Assembly (NCBI RefSeq): GCF_008692605.1
Contig: NZ_LFCT01000028.1
Span: 18,950-82,949 of the forward strand
Length of the DNA stretch: 64,000 nt
DNA from: Sphingobium estronivorans
GTDB lineage: Bacteria > Pseudomonadota > Alphaproteobacteria > Sphingomonadales > Sphingomonadaceae
Direction: 5' to 3'
Both the position numbers and the translations under genes were made by a program. Shown here piece by piece: positions 27,611 to 35,318 of the stretch (position 1 is its first letter; every line of letters begins with the position of its first letter). The notes under the pieces are model-generated. The model saw nothing but the letters and a program-made list of their open reading frames with translations. It did not search any database and was not told where the DNA came from.

Positions 27611-28435
27611 ATGGATTTCACCGATAAGAGCGTATTGGTCACGGGCGGGGGATCGGGTATCGGACTCGCCTGCGCCAAAGCCTTTGTCGAAGCAGGCGCC
27701 CGCGTCGCCATTGCAGAGATCGACGAAGCACAATGCGCGGCCTTTGCCCAAGCCCATCCGCAGGCGCTGGCCGTCCATTGCGACGTGACGCAGCCCGCTG
27801 AGGTCCGCGCGTTCGCGGAGAAACTGCGCGCATGGGACGGCAAGCTCGACGTGCTTGTCAACAATGTTGGTCATTTCGTCCACACGAAACCGTTCGAGGA
27901 ACTGAGCGACGAGGAAACGGATGCCATCGTCGAAATCAATTTCGGTCAGGTCATGCGGGTGACGCGCGCCATGCTCCCCCTGCTGCGCGCTGCCGCGCCG
28001 GGGTCGAGTATCGTCAGCATCACCGCCATCGAAGCGTTTCGCGGCATTCCCAATTGCGCGGTCTACGGCGCGGCCAAGGCAGCGGTCACGGGGCTTACCC
28101 AGAGCTTGGCCCTGGAACTGGCGCCCGCCGGAATCCGCATCAATGCGGTCGCGCCGGAGACGACCGATACGCCGCAGGTGCCGCTGGACTATATGATTCC
28201 GCCCCGGAACCGGGCGCATATGGACAAGTGGATCCCGCTCGGCCGCTTCGGCCGGCCGGAAGATTGCGCCGGGGCCGCGCTCTATCTGGCCAGCCCGCTC
28301 GCATCCTGGGTGACGGGTACGACGATCCATGTCGATGGCGGCGCATTGGCCGCGGCGGGATGGATGCAGACCCCGGACGGCCAATGGACCGTAACGCCGA
28401 TGATCAGCGGCAATGGGATCAGCTTTGAGGGATAA
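27611..28435 (+). CDS. SDR with Ala in place of the catalytic Ser
   Basis: 274 aa. The TGGGSGIG loop (11-18), NNVG (84-87), Tyr152 and Lys156 are present. At the position 13 residues before Tyr, where classical SDRs have Ser, this protein has Ala139 (preceded by Thr138). It therefore has an unusual active site, or Thr138 substitutes. The C-terminus extends about 20 residues past the usual end (GWMQTPDGQWTVTP). Start ATG at 27611 follows GGGAGAGTGACGC. Confidence 0.83.
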   Translation: MDFTDKSVLVTGGGSGIGLACAKAFVEAGARVAIAEIDEAQCAAFAQAHPQALAVHCDVTQPAEVRAFAEKLRAWDGKLDVLVNNVGHFVHTKPFEELSDEETDAIVEINFGQVMRVTRAMLPLLRAAAPGSSIVSITAIEAFRGIPNCAVYGAAKAAVTGLTQSLALELAPAGIRINAVAPETTDTPQVPLDYMIPPRNRAHMDKWIPLGRFGRPEDCAGAALYLASPLASWVTGTTIHVDGGALAAAGWMQTPDGQWTVTPMISGNGISFEG

Positions 28436-28446
28436 TCGCGGACATC

Positions 28447-28476
28447 GGCAACAATTTTCCTGCGCAAAATGTTGCC
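28447..28476. terminator. Hairpin in the 161-bp gap before the LLM gene
   Basis: GGCAACA-A-TTTT (28447-28458) pairs with AAAATGTTGCC (28466-28476) with one bulged base. There is no T-run, so it may be a terminator, an operator or an mRNA-stabilising hairpin. The rest of the gap (28477-28596) shows no clear promoter, only GCGAGGAGAG as the next ribosome site. Confidence 0.4.
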
Positions 28477-28596
28477 ATCTTCGCTTTTGAATCCTAAATT
28501 CACGTACCAGTTTCAGGCAGCTAGTCCAAACAGACGATGCCCGATGGACCACCGCAGATAAGTTCGGTGCGAACAATTAAAAAGCGAGGAGAGACG

Positions 28597-29736
28597 ATGA
28601 AATTTTCCATCATCTACGAAGCGCAGATGGCCGACCCATCCCCGGAATCCGAGGTCCGCTGCTTCAATGAGATCGTCGAGCAGGTGGAACTGGCTGAAGA
28701 AGTCGGCTTCGACAATGTGTGGTGCGTCGAGCATACCGCGCTGACCCAATATGCCCATATGTCGGCACCCGAAACCATGCTGGCCTATCTGGCGGGGCGG
28801 ACGAAGCGCATCGGCATCGGCCATGGCGTCGTCTGCCTGCCGCCCGCGATGAATCATCCGGTGAAGGTGGCCGAGCGCATCGCGACGCTGGACATACTGT
28901 CGGGCGGGCGCGTCCATTTCGGCATGGGCAAGGGCGGGACCCAGCAGGAAGCGGGCACCTTCGGCTATGACCTTGCCGAGCTGCAACCGATGATCGATGA
29001 GTCCATGTATCTGATCCCCAAGATCATGACGCAGGACGAGATCGAGCATGACGGGAAATATATTCAGATCCCGCGCCGCCCGATCCATCCCAAGCCGCTG
29101 CAGAACCCGCATCCGCCGCTTTATTATGCCTGCACCCGCGAAGCCACGCTGGAACTGGCGGGCAAGCGCGGCATTGGCGCTCTGGTGCTCGGCTTTTCCG
29201 GGCCGGAGGAAATCGCGCGCAAGAATGCGATCTACCGTGAGAATTTCCGCAACCGCAAGCAAGAGGATCAGGTCGGTCTCGTGCCCACCGAGCATCTGGC
29301 CGCCTTCTGCGCCGCCTGCGTGCTGGACGACCGCGAGGAAGCCCGCCGGATCGGTCTGCGTGGCCAGCGCTTCTTCGCCGAAGCCATCGCCCACTGGTAT
29401 CAGGGCGGCCCCAAGCCGAGCATCGACTATCTGAGCGCCGAAGAACAGGAAGCCGCACTGGAGAAGGGCAAGGAACAGATCGTCGCCTATCTGTCGGAGG
29501 AGCACATCCCCATCGGTGACGAGCATGTCAGCAACTATTCGGTCGCGCAGGATGCCTATGGCAATGCCGACGACTGCATCCGCTATGTGACGCGTCTGCA
29601 GGAAGCGGGCGCCGACGAAGTGTTGTTCCTGTTCCAGATGGGCACGGTGCCGCATGCCGCGATCATGGAGACGATCCGTAATATCGGTGCCAAGGTCATT
29701 CCCCATTTCCGCACGAAGCTGGAAGCGGCAGAATGA
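28597..29736 (+). CDS. LLM-class (luciferase-like) flavin-dependent monooxygenase
   Basis: 379 aa from the ATG at 28597 (GAGGAGAG upstream). Bacterial-luciferase-like TIM barrel: FSIIYEAQMADP at the start, WCVEHTALTQYAH, IGIGHGVVCLPPAMNHPVK, AERIATLDILSGGRVHFGMG. Enzymes of this class use reduced flavin, supplied by a partner reductase, for hydroxylation or Baeyer-Villiger-like oxidation. No reductase is adjacent; the HsaB-type reductase at 5.4 kb could serve. It overlaps the next SDR by 4 nt. Confidence 0.88.
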   Translation: MKFSIIYEAQMADPSPESEVRCFNEIVEQVELAEEVGFDNVWCVEHTALTQYAHMSAPETMLAYLAGRTKRIGIGHGVVCLPPAMNHPVKVAERIATLDILSGGRVHFGMGKGGTQQEAGTFGYDLAELQPMIDESMYLIPKIMTQDEIEHDGKYIQIPRRPIHPKPLQNPHPPLYYACTREATLELAGKRGIGALVLGFSGPEEIARKNAIYRENFRNRKQEDQVGLVPTEHLAAFCAACVLDDREEARRIGLRGQRFFAEAIAHWYQGGPKPSIDYLSAEEQEAALEKGKEQIVAYLSEEHIPIGDEHVSNYSVAQDAYGNADDCIRYVTRLQEAGADEVLFLFQMGTVPHAAIMETIRNIGAKVIPHFRTKLEAAE

Positions 29737-30509
29737 GCAACCTGTTCTCCGATAAGGTCGCGTTGGTAACGGGTGGCGGGTCGGGCATCGGCCGCGCCGC
29801 CTGCCAGCGGCTGGCGATGGAAGGCGCGCGCGTCGTCGTGGCCGACATCGACCTGGCCGGCGCGGAACGCACCGTCGAACTGATCGCGGGGCGCGGCGGA
29901 CAAGCCGTCGCGATCCAGGCCGACATTGCGCGGGAAGAGGATAACCGCGCGATGTTCGACCTGGCCGAAAGCCGGTTCGGCGGCATCGACGCGGCTTTTC
30001 TGAACGCGGGTACGCTTCAACCCTATGTACCGCTGGAGGAGGTGACGCTCGATATTTTCGACCGGCTGATCGGGGTCAATCTGCGCGGCACGTTCATGGG
30101 CGTGCAACAGGCGCGGGCGCGACTGCGGCCCGGCGGCGCCTGCGTGGTGACGGCGTCGCTGGCCGGGATGATCGGCTTTGCCGAGGCGGCCGCCTATTCC
30201 GTGTCGAAACATGGACTGGTGGGTCTGGTCCGTTCCTCGGCGGCAGCCTTTGCCGCCCGGGGCGCCCGGATCAATGCCATCAGCCCCGGCATGGTACTGA
30301 CCGCGATGACCGGCAATGGCGGGATCGAGACGATCGACGACCCGGAAAGCCTGGCCGATCCGGCCTATCGCGGGGCGCTCACGGCGCAGCAGATCGCGGA
30401 AGTCGCGCTGTTCCTGCTCGGTCGTCGCTCGGCGGGGATCAACGGTCAGGTGCAGGCGGTGGACGCCGCTCTGCTGTCGGCCTTCCCGCCGATCGCCGAA
30501 CTGGTCTGA
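29733..30509 (+). CDS. Short-chain dehydrogenase
   Basis: 258 aa. The TGGGSGIG loop, an acidic VVADIDLAG (NAD preference) and the catalytic Ser (TASLAG), Tyr and Lys (YSVSKHG) are all present. The NNAG motif is changed to LNAG. It is translationally coupled to the LLM monooxygenase by a 4-nt overlap, which suggests that it oxidises or reduces the product or substrate of that enzyme. Confidence 0.86.
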   Translation: MSNLFSDKVALVTGGGSGIGRAACQRLAMEGARVVVADIDLAGAERTVELIAGRGGQAVAIQADIAREEDNRAMFDLAESRFGGIDAAFLNAGTLQPYVPLEEVTLDIFDRLIGVNLRGTFMGVQQARARLRPGGACVVTASLAGMIGFAEAAAYSVSKHGLVGLVRSSAAAFAARGARINAISPGMVLTAMTGNGGIETIDDPESLADPAYRGALTAQQIAEVALFLLGRRSAGINGQVQAVDAALLSAFPPIAELV

Positions 30510-30535
30510 ATTTGCTTTGAAAAAGGGGCGTTTCC

Positions 30536-30973
30536 ATGTCCGACGCTATCCAGTCGCTGATCGATCAAAACCTGTTGCGGCGGACGGCCGAGATTTATGC
30601 GGCCGGCGCTGACCGGCGCGACAAGGCACTGTGGCGGCAGGTGCTGGCCGAGGATTGCGTGATCGAAGGTCCCGGCTTCACCAGCGAAGGACGGGACAAT
30701 TGCCTGCCTTCGCTGGACGCGCTGGGGACCATGTTTCGCGCTACGCAGCATCGGGTCCACCAGCAGACCGTCATCATCGATGGCGACCGGGCGACAGGCG
30801 AAACCTATTGCACCGCAGACCATCTGCTCAACAATGATGATACCATCCTCGTCTGGGCGATCCGCTATCAGGATGAATGGCGGCGTGAGGGGAACGACTG
30901 GCAATTCACGCGGCGACGGCTGATCGTCGACTGGACGGAAACGCGGCCCGTCACCCTGGGGGTGGGCGCATGA
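30536..30973 (+). CDS. SnoaL/NTF2-like protein with BaiE-type catalytic pattern
   Basis: 145 aa. Like the homologue at 17.7 kb it keeps Tyr21-x4-Asp26 and His72-x9-Asp82, the spacing of the catalytic and core residues of BaiE (Tyr30/Asp35, His83/Asp93). The C-terminal WQFTRRRLIVDW is typical of SnoaL_4 proteins. It lies between two SDRs and overlaps the second by 4 nt. A dehydratase or isomerase acting on a steroid intermediate is the likeliest role. Confidence 0.78.
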   Translation: MSDAIQSLIDQNLLRRTAEIYAAGADRRDKALWRQVLAEDCVIEGPGFTSEGRDNCLPSLDALGTMFRATQHRVHQQTVIIDGDRATGETYCTADHLLNNDDTILVWAIRYQDEWRREGNDWQFTRRRLIVDWTETRPVTLGVGA

Positions 30974-31809
30974 GCGTGCTGACAGGACAAACCGCCTTCA
31001 TCACCGGCGCCACCGGGGCGATTGCGACGGCGTCGGCCATCGCCATGGCCAGGGACGGAGCCCGGCTGGCGCTGATGGCGCGGCGGGAAGAAGGACTGGC
31101 CGCGACGCGGGCGGCGATCGTGGCGACCGTCCCGGAGGCGGATATCCTCACCATCACCGGCGATTGTGCCGATGAGGCCGCGGTGAAACAGGCGCTCATC
31201 CAGGCGCAGGGATGGGCCGGACAATTGGACATCCTGTTCGCAACGGTCGGCAGCGGCGATTTCACGCCGCTGATGATGCTGGATGCCGACGCCTTGCGAC
31301 GGACAGTCGAAATCAACCTGATGACCGCCTTTTTCGTGGTCCGGCACGGCGTTCCGCTGATGCGGCCCGGCGGATCGATCATCTGCACCTCGTCCAGTTC
31401 CGCGCCGCTCACCTTCCCTTATCTGAGCGCCTATCACATCGCCAAGGGCGCGGTGGAGGCGCTGGTACGCGCAGCGGCGGACGAACTGGGCAGCGCCGGC
31501 ATCCGCATCAATGCGGTGCGCCCCGGCCTGACCCGCGCCGAAAGCACGGGCGCCCTGTTCACGACGCCGGGATCGGCCGATCAGTTCCTGCCCGAATATC
31601 CGCTCGGGCGGCTGGGCGAGCCGGAGGACATCGCCGAAGTCGTGCGCTTTCTCGCGGGGCCGGGCAGCCGGTGGATGACGGGCGAGTGCCTGTCCGTCGA
31701 CGGCGGCAACCATCTGCGCCGCAGCCCCGATCTCACCCCAATGGTCGAAGCGATGCATGGTAAGGACCGCATCGCCGCCATCCGTTCAGGAAAGGAAATA
31801 GAGGCATGA
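30970..31809 (+). CDS. Short-chain dehydrogenase
   Basis: 279 aa. The cofactor loop is TGATGAIA, less glycine-rich than usual, and MARREEG suggests NADP(H). The catalytic set is intact (Ser in CTSSSSAP, Tyr and Lys in YHIAKGA). The last ~25 residues (RSPDLTPMVEAMHGKDR) extend beyond the classical SDR end. The gene is coupled at both ends by 4-nt overlaps. Confidence 0.86.
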   Translation: MSVLTGQTAFITGATGAIATASAIAMARDGARLALMARREEGLAATRAAIVATVPEADILTITGDCADEAAVKQALIQAQGWAGQLDILFATVGSGDFTPLMMLDADALRRTVEINLMTAFFVVRHGVPLMRPGGSIICTSSSSAPLTFPYLSAYHIAKGAVEALVRAAADELGSAGIRINAVRPGLTRAESTGALFTTPGSADQFLPEYPLGRLGEPEDIAEVVRFLAGPGSRWMTGECLSVDGGNHLRRSPDLTPMVEAMHGKDRIAAIRSGKEIEA

Positions 31810-32717
31810 AACTGCTGGTCATCGGCGGCACGGGCGCTTTGGGCGGCCATGCGGCGATTCATATGGCGGCGCAGGGCCATGAGGTCAGCATTGCGGGCCG
31901 CAACGCCCCCAACCCCGCGACGCCCATGGCGAAGATGCCGTTTTTGCAGGGCGACTATGTCGCTGGCGATTTCACCGCCGACCGCCTGAAGGGCTTCGAT
32001 TGGGTGATCTTCGCGGCGGGCAACGATCCGCGCCATGTGCCGCAGGACAGCGATTTCGATGCCTTTCTGCTGAAGGCCAATCATGAGGCCGTGCCCGCCC
32101 TGTTCGCCGCCTGCCGCGAGGCGGGGGTGAAGCGTGCGATCCAGTTGGGCAGCTTCTATCCGCAGGCCGCGCCGGAACTGCTGGCGGGCAATGCCTATAT
32201 CCGTTCGCGCCTCGCCGCCTGCGAAGGCGCGCGGGCGCAGGGGCGGCCCGGTTTCGACGTGATCAGCGTCAATGCCCCCTTCATGGTGGGCACCGTGCCG
32301 GGCCTGCCCAGCGCGATTTTCGAACCCTATATGCAATGGGCCGAGGGACTGATCCCGATCGAAGCCTATGCACCGACCGGCGGCACCAATTTCATGTCCT
32401 ATCAATCGCTGTCGGAGGCGCTGGAAGGCGCGCTGCTGCGGGGTGAACCGGGCAAAGCCTATCTGGTGGGCGATGAAAATCTCTCGTTCCGGGATTATTT
32501 CCAGCTGTTCTTCGACGCGGCGGGCCGGGACGTGCAGCTCGAGGAGCGCGACGCAGAACAGCCGCTGCTCCCCGACGTGGCAATCCCGCAGGGGCGCGGC
32601 AATTGGATCCGTTATGAACCCGATGCCGCCGAAACGGCGCTGCTGGGTTATCGCCGTCACGACATCGCCGCCGCGGTGAAGGAAATCGCGGCGCAGTTCG
32701 GCAGCGTGAAGGCTTAG
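31806..32717 (+). CDS. NAD(P)-dependent epimerase/dehydratase-like atypical SDR
   Basis: 303 aa. Rossmann start LLVIGGTGALGGHAA with the GGxGxxGG form of atypical SDRs; no YxxxK motif at the usual place. The long C-terminal domain resembles NAD-dependent epimerase/dehydratase family members of unknown function. It ends the coupled run that starts with the LLM gene. Function unknown; a steroid dehydrogenase/isomerase of the 3-beta-HSD superfamily is one possibility, since those are also atypical SDRs, but the Tyr-Lys pair they need was not found. Confidence 0.75.
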   Translation: MKLLVIGGTGALGGHAAIHMAAQGHEVSIAGRNAPNPATPMAKMPFLQGDYVAGDFTADRLKGFDWVIFAAGNDPRHVPQDSDFDAFLLKANHEAVPALFAACREAGVKRAIQLGSFYPQAAPELLAGNAYIRSRLAACEGARAQGRPGFDVISVNAPFMVGTVPGLPSAIFEPYMQWAEGLIPIEAYAPTGGTNFMSYQSLSEALEGALLRGEPGKAYLVGDENLSFRDYFQLFFDAAGRDVQLEERDAEQPLLPDVAIPQGRGNWIRYEPDAAETALLGYRRHDIAAAVKEIAAQFGSVKA

Positions 32718-32772
32718 GGCAGATAACGATCTGATTTTATCGGATCGAGCCTTCCATACCTGTGTTGAGAGC

Positions 32773-32804
32773 GATGGCTTCCTGGCTATAACCGGGAAGC
32801 CATC
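32773..32804 (+). terminator. Hairpin after the tailoring operon
   Basis: GATGGCTTCC (32773-32782) pairs with GGAAGCCATC (32795-32804). It lies 56 nt past the epimerase-like stop and just before the receptor remnant. No T-run follows. It may end the operon transcript. Confidence 0.4.
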
Positions 32805-32812
32805 CTGACATA

Positions 32813-33078
32813 TTGCCCATGAATAACGCAGACCCGACCACCGTGGGAACGCCCTATAATGACGAGATCGCCAGCGGGCCGCGCTCGCTGGTTAACGGGC
32901 GCATCTCGCTGACCGATATCGACCTCAACGGCGCCAGGGCGGAACTCGCGCTGTGGGGCAAGAATATCTTCGACAAGAAATATCGGCTCTACGGGATCGA
33001 TTTCGGTGCGATCGGCTATGCCGGCAACACCTATGGCGAACCCGCGACCTATGGCGTGGACTCCGCCTGAAGCTGTAA
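32813..33078 (+). pseudogene. Remnant of a TonB-dependent receptor (C-terminal ~85 residues, frameshifted at the end)
   Basis: The frame reads as the last strands of a TonB receptor barrel (LALWGKNIFDKKYRLYGID, NTYGEPATYGVD) with no upstream plug or barrel. It then runs into a TGA at 33068. Shifting frame at 33061 gives LRLKL and a TAA at 33076-33078, the normal C-terminal form of these receptors, so one base has been lost. Upstream sequence has no continuing receptor frame. A strong terminator follows. The piece marks a receptor gene that was once part of this locus. Confidence 0.85.
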
Positions 33079-33105
33079 GGCCGATTCGGCATTTCCTTTC
33101 TCCGG

Positions 33106-33140
33106 CGCGCGCCGTCCTTCGGGACGGCGCGCGTTTTTTT
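33106..33140 (+). terminator. Rho-independent terminator after the receptor remnant
   Basis: CGCGCGCCGTCC (33106-33117), loop TTCG, GGACGGCGCGCG (33122-33133) and seven T residues (33134-33140): a perfect 12-bp stem with a T-run. It is the strongest intrinsic terminator seen in the window. The 216 bp from here to the amidohydrolase start (33357) hold no recognised element besides its ribosome site AAGAGGAGAG. Confidence 0.9.
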
Positions 33141-33356
33141 GCGCCCATATTGCTGCGGAAACGGGGCTGCGGCGGCGGTAACGGGATCATTCGTCCCGGC
33201 AAAAATGGATCATGTCCCGATCCTCTCCCAAAGTTCGTCATCGCTCCCACCGCCCTGGAAGAGTAGCCTTTCCCCAAGCACGACCGCCGGGATTCCCGCG
33301 GGACAGATGCAGGTTTTGAGCATCGAGGGAACAGCAACCCCCAAGAGGAGAGAGAC

Positions 33357-35105
33357 ATGACCGATATGCTGATCCGTGGCGGCACGGTGATCGACGGTAC
33401 AGGCGCCAAGGGCTATGCCGCCGACGTACGCATCGCGCGTGGTCGCATCGCCGAGATTGGCGCCCACCTTGCCCCCGCCCCCGGCGAGGAAGTGGTGGAT
33501 GCCGGCGGCTGCTATGTGACGCCCGGTTTTATCGAAAGCCACACCCATTATGACGCGACGATGTGGTGGCAGCCGGATCTGGACCCCCTGCCAGGCAATG
33601 GCGCAACCACGGTGATCCTGGGCAATTGCGGCTTTTCCGCCGCGCCGCTGTCAAAGGAAAAGGCCGCGCAGTTGGAGATGATCAAAATCTTCTCCTTCTT
33701 TGAGGATATTCCGCTGAAGCCCTTCCTCCAGCACGTCCCCTGGGACTGGGAGAAATGGTCGGAATATAAGGCATCCATGGCCCGCAACATCAGCCTGCCC
33801 GCCAATTATTCCGCCTTTGTCGGCCATATCGCGCTGCGGCTTGCCACCATGGGCGTAGAGGCGTGGGATCGCGCCGCCACGGCGCCGGAAATCGCCCGCA
33901 TGGCCGAACTGCTGGACGACGCGCTGGCGGCCGGTGCGCTGGGCATGTCGGACAATCTGCACGACCATGACGGCGACGACCGCGCCATCCCGACCCTGCT
34001 GGCCGACGATGCCGAGTTCGAGGCGCTGTTCGCGGTGATGGAGCGCTACCCGGGCACCACCTATCAGGTCATCATCGATACCTTCATGCGCAAGACCGGG
34101 CCGGAAAGCCTGGAACGGCTGGGCCGGCTGCTGAAGGGCCGCGCCATTCGCATTCAGGTGGCGGGCGGCATTCCGACGCTGCACTTCCAGCGGGACATCC
34201 TGCCGAAACTGCAAGAGACGATGGCGCGCCTGAAGGCCGAGGGCGTCGATATCTGGCCGGGTTATGCCCATGTGTCGCCGACCAGCACGCTCAGCCTCGT
34301 CAAGTCGCTGATCTTCGCCCAGTCCAACGATTATGTCTGGCATGAAGTGGTGCTGGCCGAAACGCATGAAGAGAAAGCACGACTGCTGGCCGATCCCGAC
34401 TGGCGGGCACGGGCGCGGGAAAGCTGGGACGCCAAAGCCTGGCCGCATTCGCCGATGAACAATCCCCAGGACCTCTTCCTGCTCGACAGCGAAAATGGCG
34501 CGGGACCGGTGGGCGGCACGCTGAAGGAATTTGCCGATGCGCGCGGGCTGCACCGGTCCGATGCGATGGCGCAGTGGATATTGGAGAATGGCACCAAGTC
34601 GACCGTGCACATGGCCCCCTTCCCCAAGGATGAGGATCTGACCGTCGACCTGATGCTCGACCCCAAGACCGTCGGCAATATCTCCGACGCCGGGGCGCAT
34701 CTGCAAATGCTGTGCGGCGGCGGCGAGAATATCCTGCTCTTCACTCAATATGTGAAGGATGGACGGCTCACGCTGGAACAGGCCATCCATGTGAAGACCG
34801 GAAAGCTCGCCAATTTCTTCGGTCTGCATGACACAGGAGAGATCAAGGTCGGCCGCCGCGCGGACATTGCGGTGTTCGACCTGGATGAAATCGCCTATCG
34901 CAATATGGAAAAGCGCTTCGACGTACCCGATGGCGAAGGGGGCACCACCTGGCGCTTCACCCGCCCGCCCGCGCCGATGCGGCTGACCTTGGTGAACGGG
35001 GTCAAGACCTTCGACGGAAGCGCCTATACCGGCGCACGGCCAGGCGAATATCTGGTTCCGACGGCGGCGGCGAACAACGCAACCGCGCTCGAGGCGGCGG
35101 AATAA
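33357..35105 (+). CDS. Amidohydrolase of the D-aminoacylase/N-acyl-D-amino-acid deacylase family
   Basis: 582 aa. The N-terminal composite beta sandwich (IRGGTVIDGTGAKGYAADV) and the HxH metal motif His62-Thr-His64 in SHTHYD define the family, along with the late DAGAHLQMLCGG and KVGRRADIAVFD. Members hydrolyse N-acyl amino acids or related amides with zinc. Similar amidohydrolases occur in steroid gene regions. Deconjugation of an amide-linked steroid or release of an acyl amino acid is possible but not shown. It is cytoplasmic; no signal peptide is seen. Confidence 0.85.
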   Translation: MTDMLIRGGTVIDGTGAKGYAADVRIARGRIAEIGAHLAPAPGEEVVDAGGCYVTPGFIESHTHYDATMWWQPDLDPLPGNGATTVILGNCGFSAAPLSKEKAAQLEMIKIFSFFEDIPLKPFLQHVPWDWEKWSEYKASMARNISLPANYSAFVGHIALRLATMGVEAWDRAATAPEIARMAELLDDALAAGALGMSDNLHDHDGDDRAIPTLLADDAEFEALFAVMERYPGTTYQVIIDTFMRKTGPESLERLGRLLKGRAIRIQVAGGIPTLHFQRDILPKLQETMARLKAEGVDIWPGYAHVSPTSTLSLVKSLIFAQSNDYVWHEVVLAETHEEKARLLADPDWRARARESWDAKAWPHSPMNNPQDLFLLDSENGAGPVGGTLKEFADARGLHRSDAMAQWILENGTKSTVHMAPFPKDEDLTVDLMLDPKTVGNISDAGAHLQMLCGGGENILLFTQYVKDGRLTLEQAIHVKTGKLANFFGLHDTGEIKVGRRADIAVFDLDEIAYRNMEKRFDVPDGEGGTTWRFTRPPAPMRLTLVNGVKTFDGSAYTGARPGEYLVPTAAANNATALEAAE

Positions 35106-35110
35106 GGAAC

Positions 35111-35138
35111 GGGAAGGGCGGATCGGTTCGCCCTTCCC
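35111..35138 (+). terminator. Terminator-like hairpin after the amidohydrolase gene
   Basis: GGGAAGGGCG (35111-35120) and CGCCCTTCCC (35129-35138) form a perfect 10-bp stem with an 8-nt loop, 5 nt after the stop codon. The tail is TCCGTTTG, only a short T-run. Confidence 0.7.
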
Positions 35139-35173
35139 TCCGTTTGCGGCGCACGCATGCGACTGCCTAATAT

Positions 35174-35265
35174 CATCGCGCTCAGTCTTCGACCGATCAC
35201 AAGTGGGTTTCGCTCAGGCGCGCTTTACCGAGATCCGATGAGTCACACTCATCGCGCCTTGGTAT
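35174..35265 (-). repeat. REP-like repeat, copy B (inverted relative to copy A)
   Basis: The reverse complement of this segment matches 41704-41802 over about 95 bp with few substitutions and one short gap; both contain the same 26-base core around CCACTTGTGATCGGTCGA. It carries an internal palindrome (CGATGAGT/ACTCATCG). Together the two copies bracket the Coq4-TonB receptor-XRE-SDR segment. Confidence 0.85.
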
Positions 35266-35276
35266 AAGATTGAGGA

Positions 35277-35311
35277 GCCATCCCGGCGCCGCCAACCAGC
35301 GCCGGGATGGC
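35277..35311 (-). terminator. Hairpin terminating the Coq4-like gene
   Basis: GCCATCCCGGCGC (35277-35289) and GCGCCGGGATGGC (35299-35311) form a perfect 13-bp stem, 7 nt beyond the stop codon of the leftward Coq4-like gene. The following minus-strand sequence TCCTCAATCTTAT is moderately T-rich. Confidence 0.7.
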
Positions 35312-35318
35312 TTCACCG

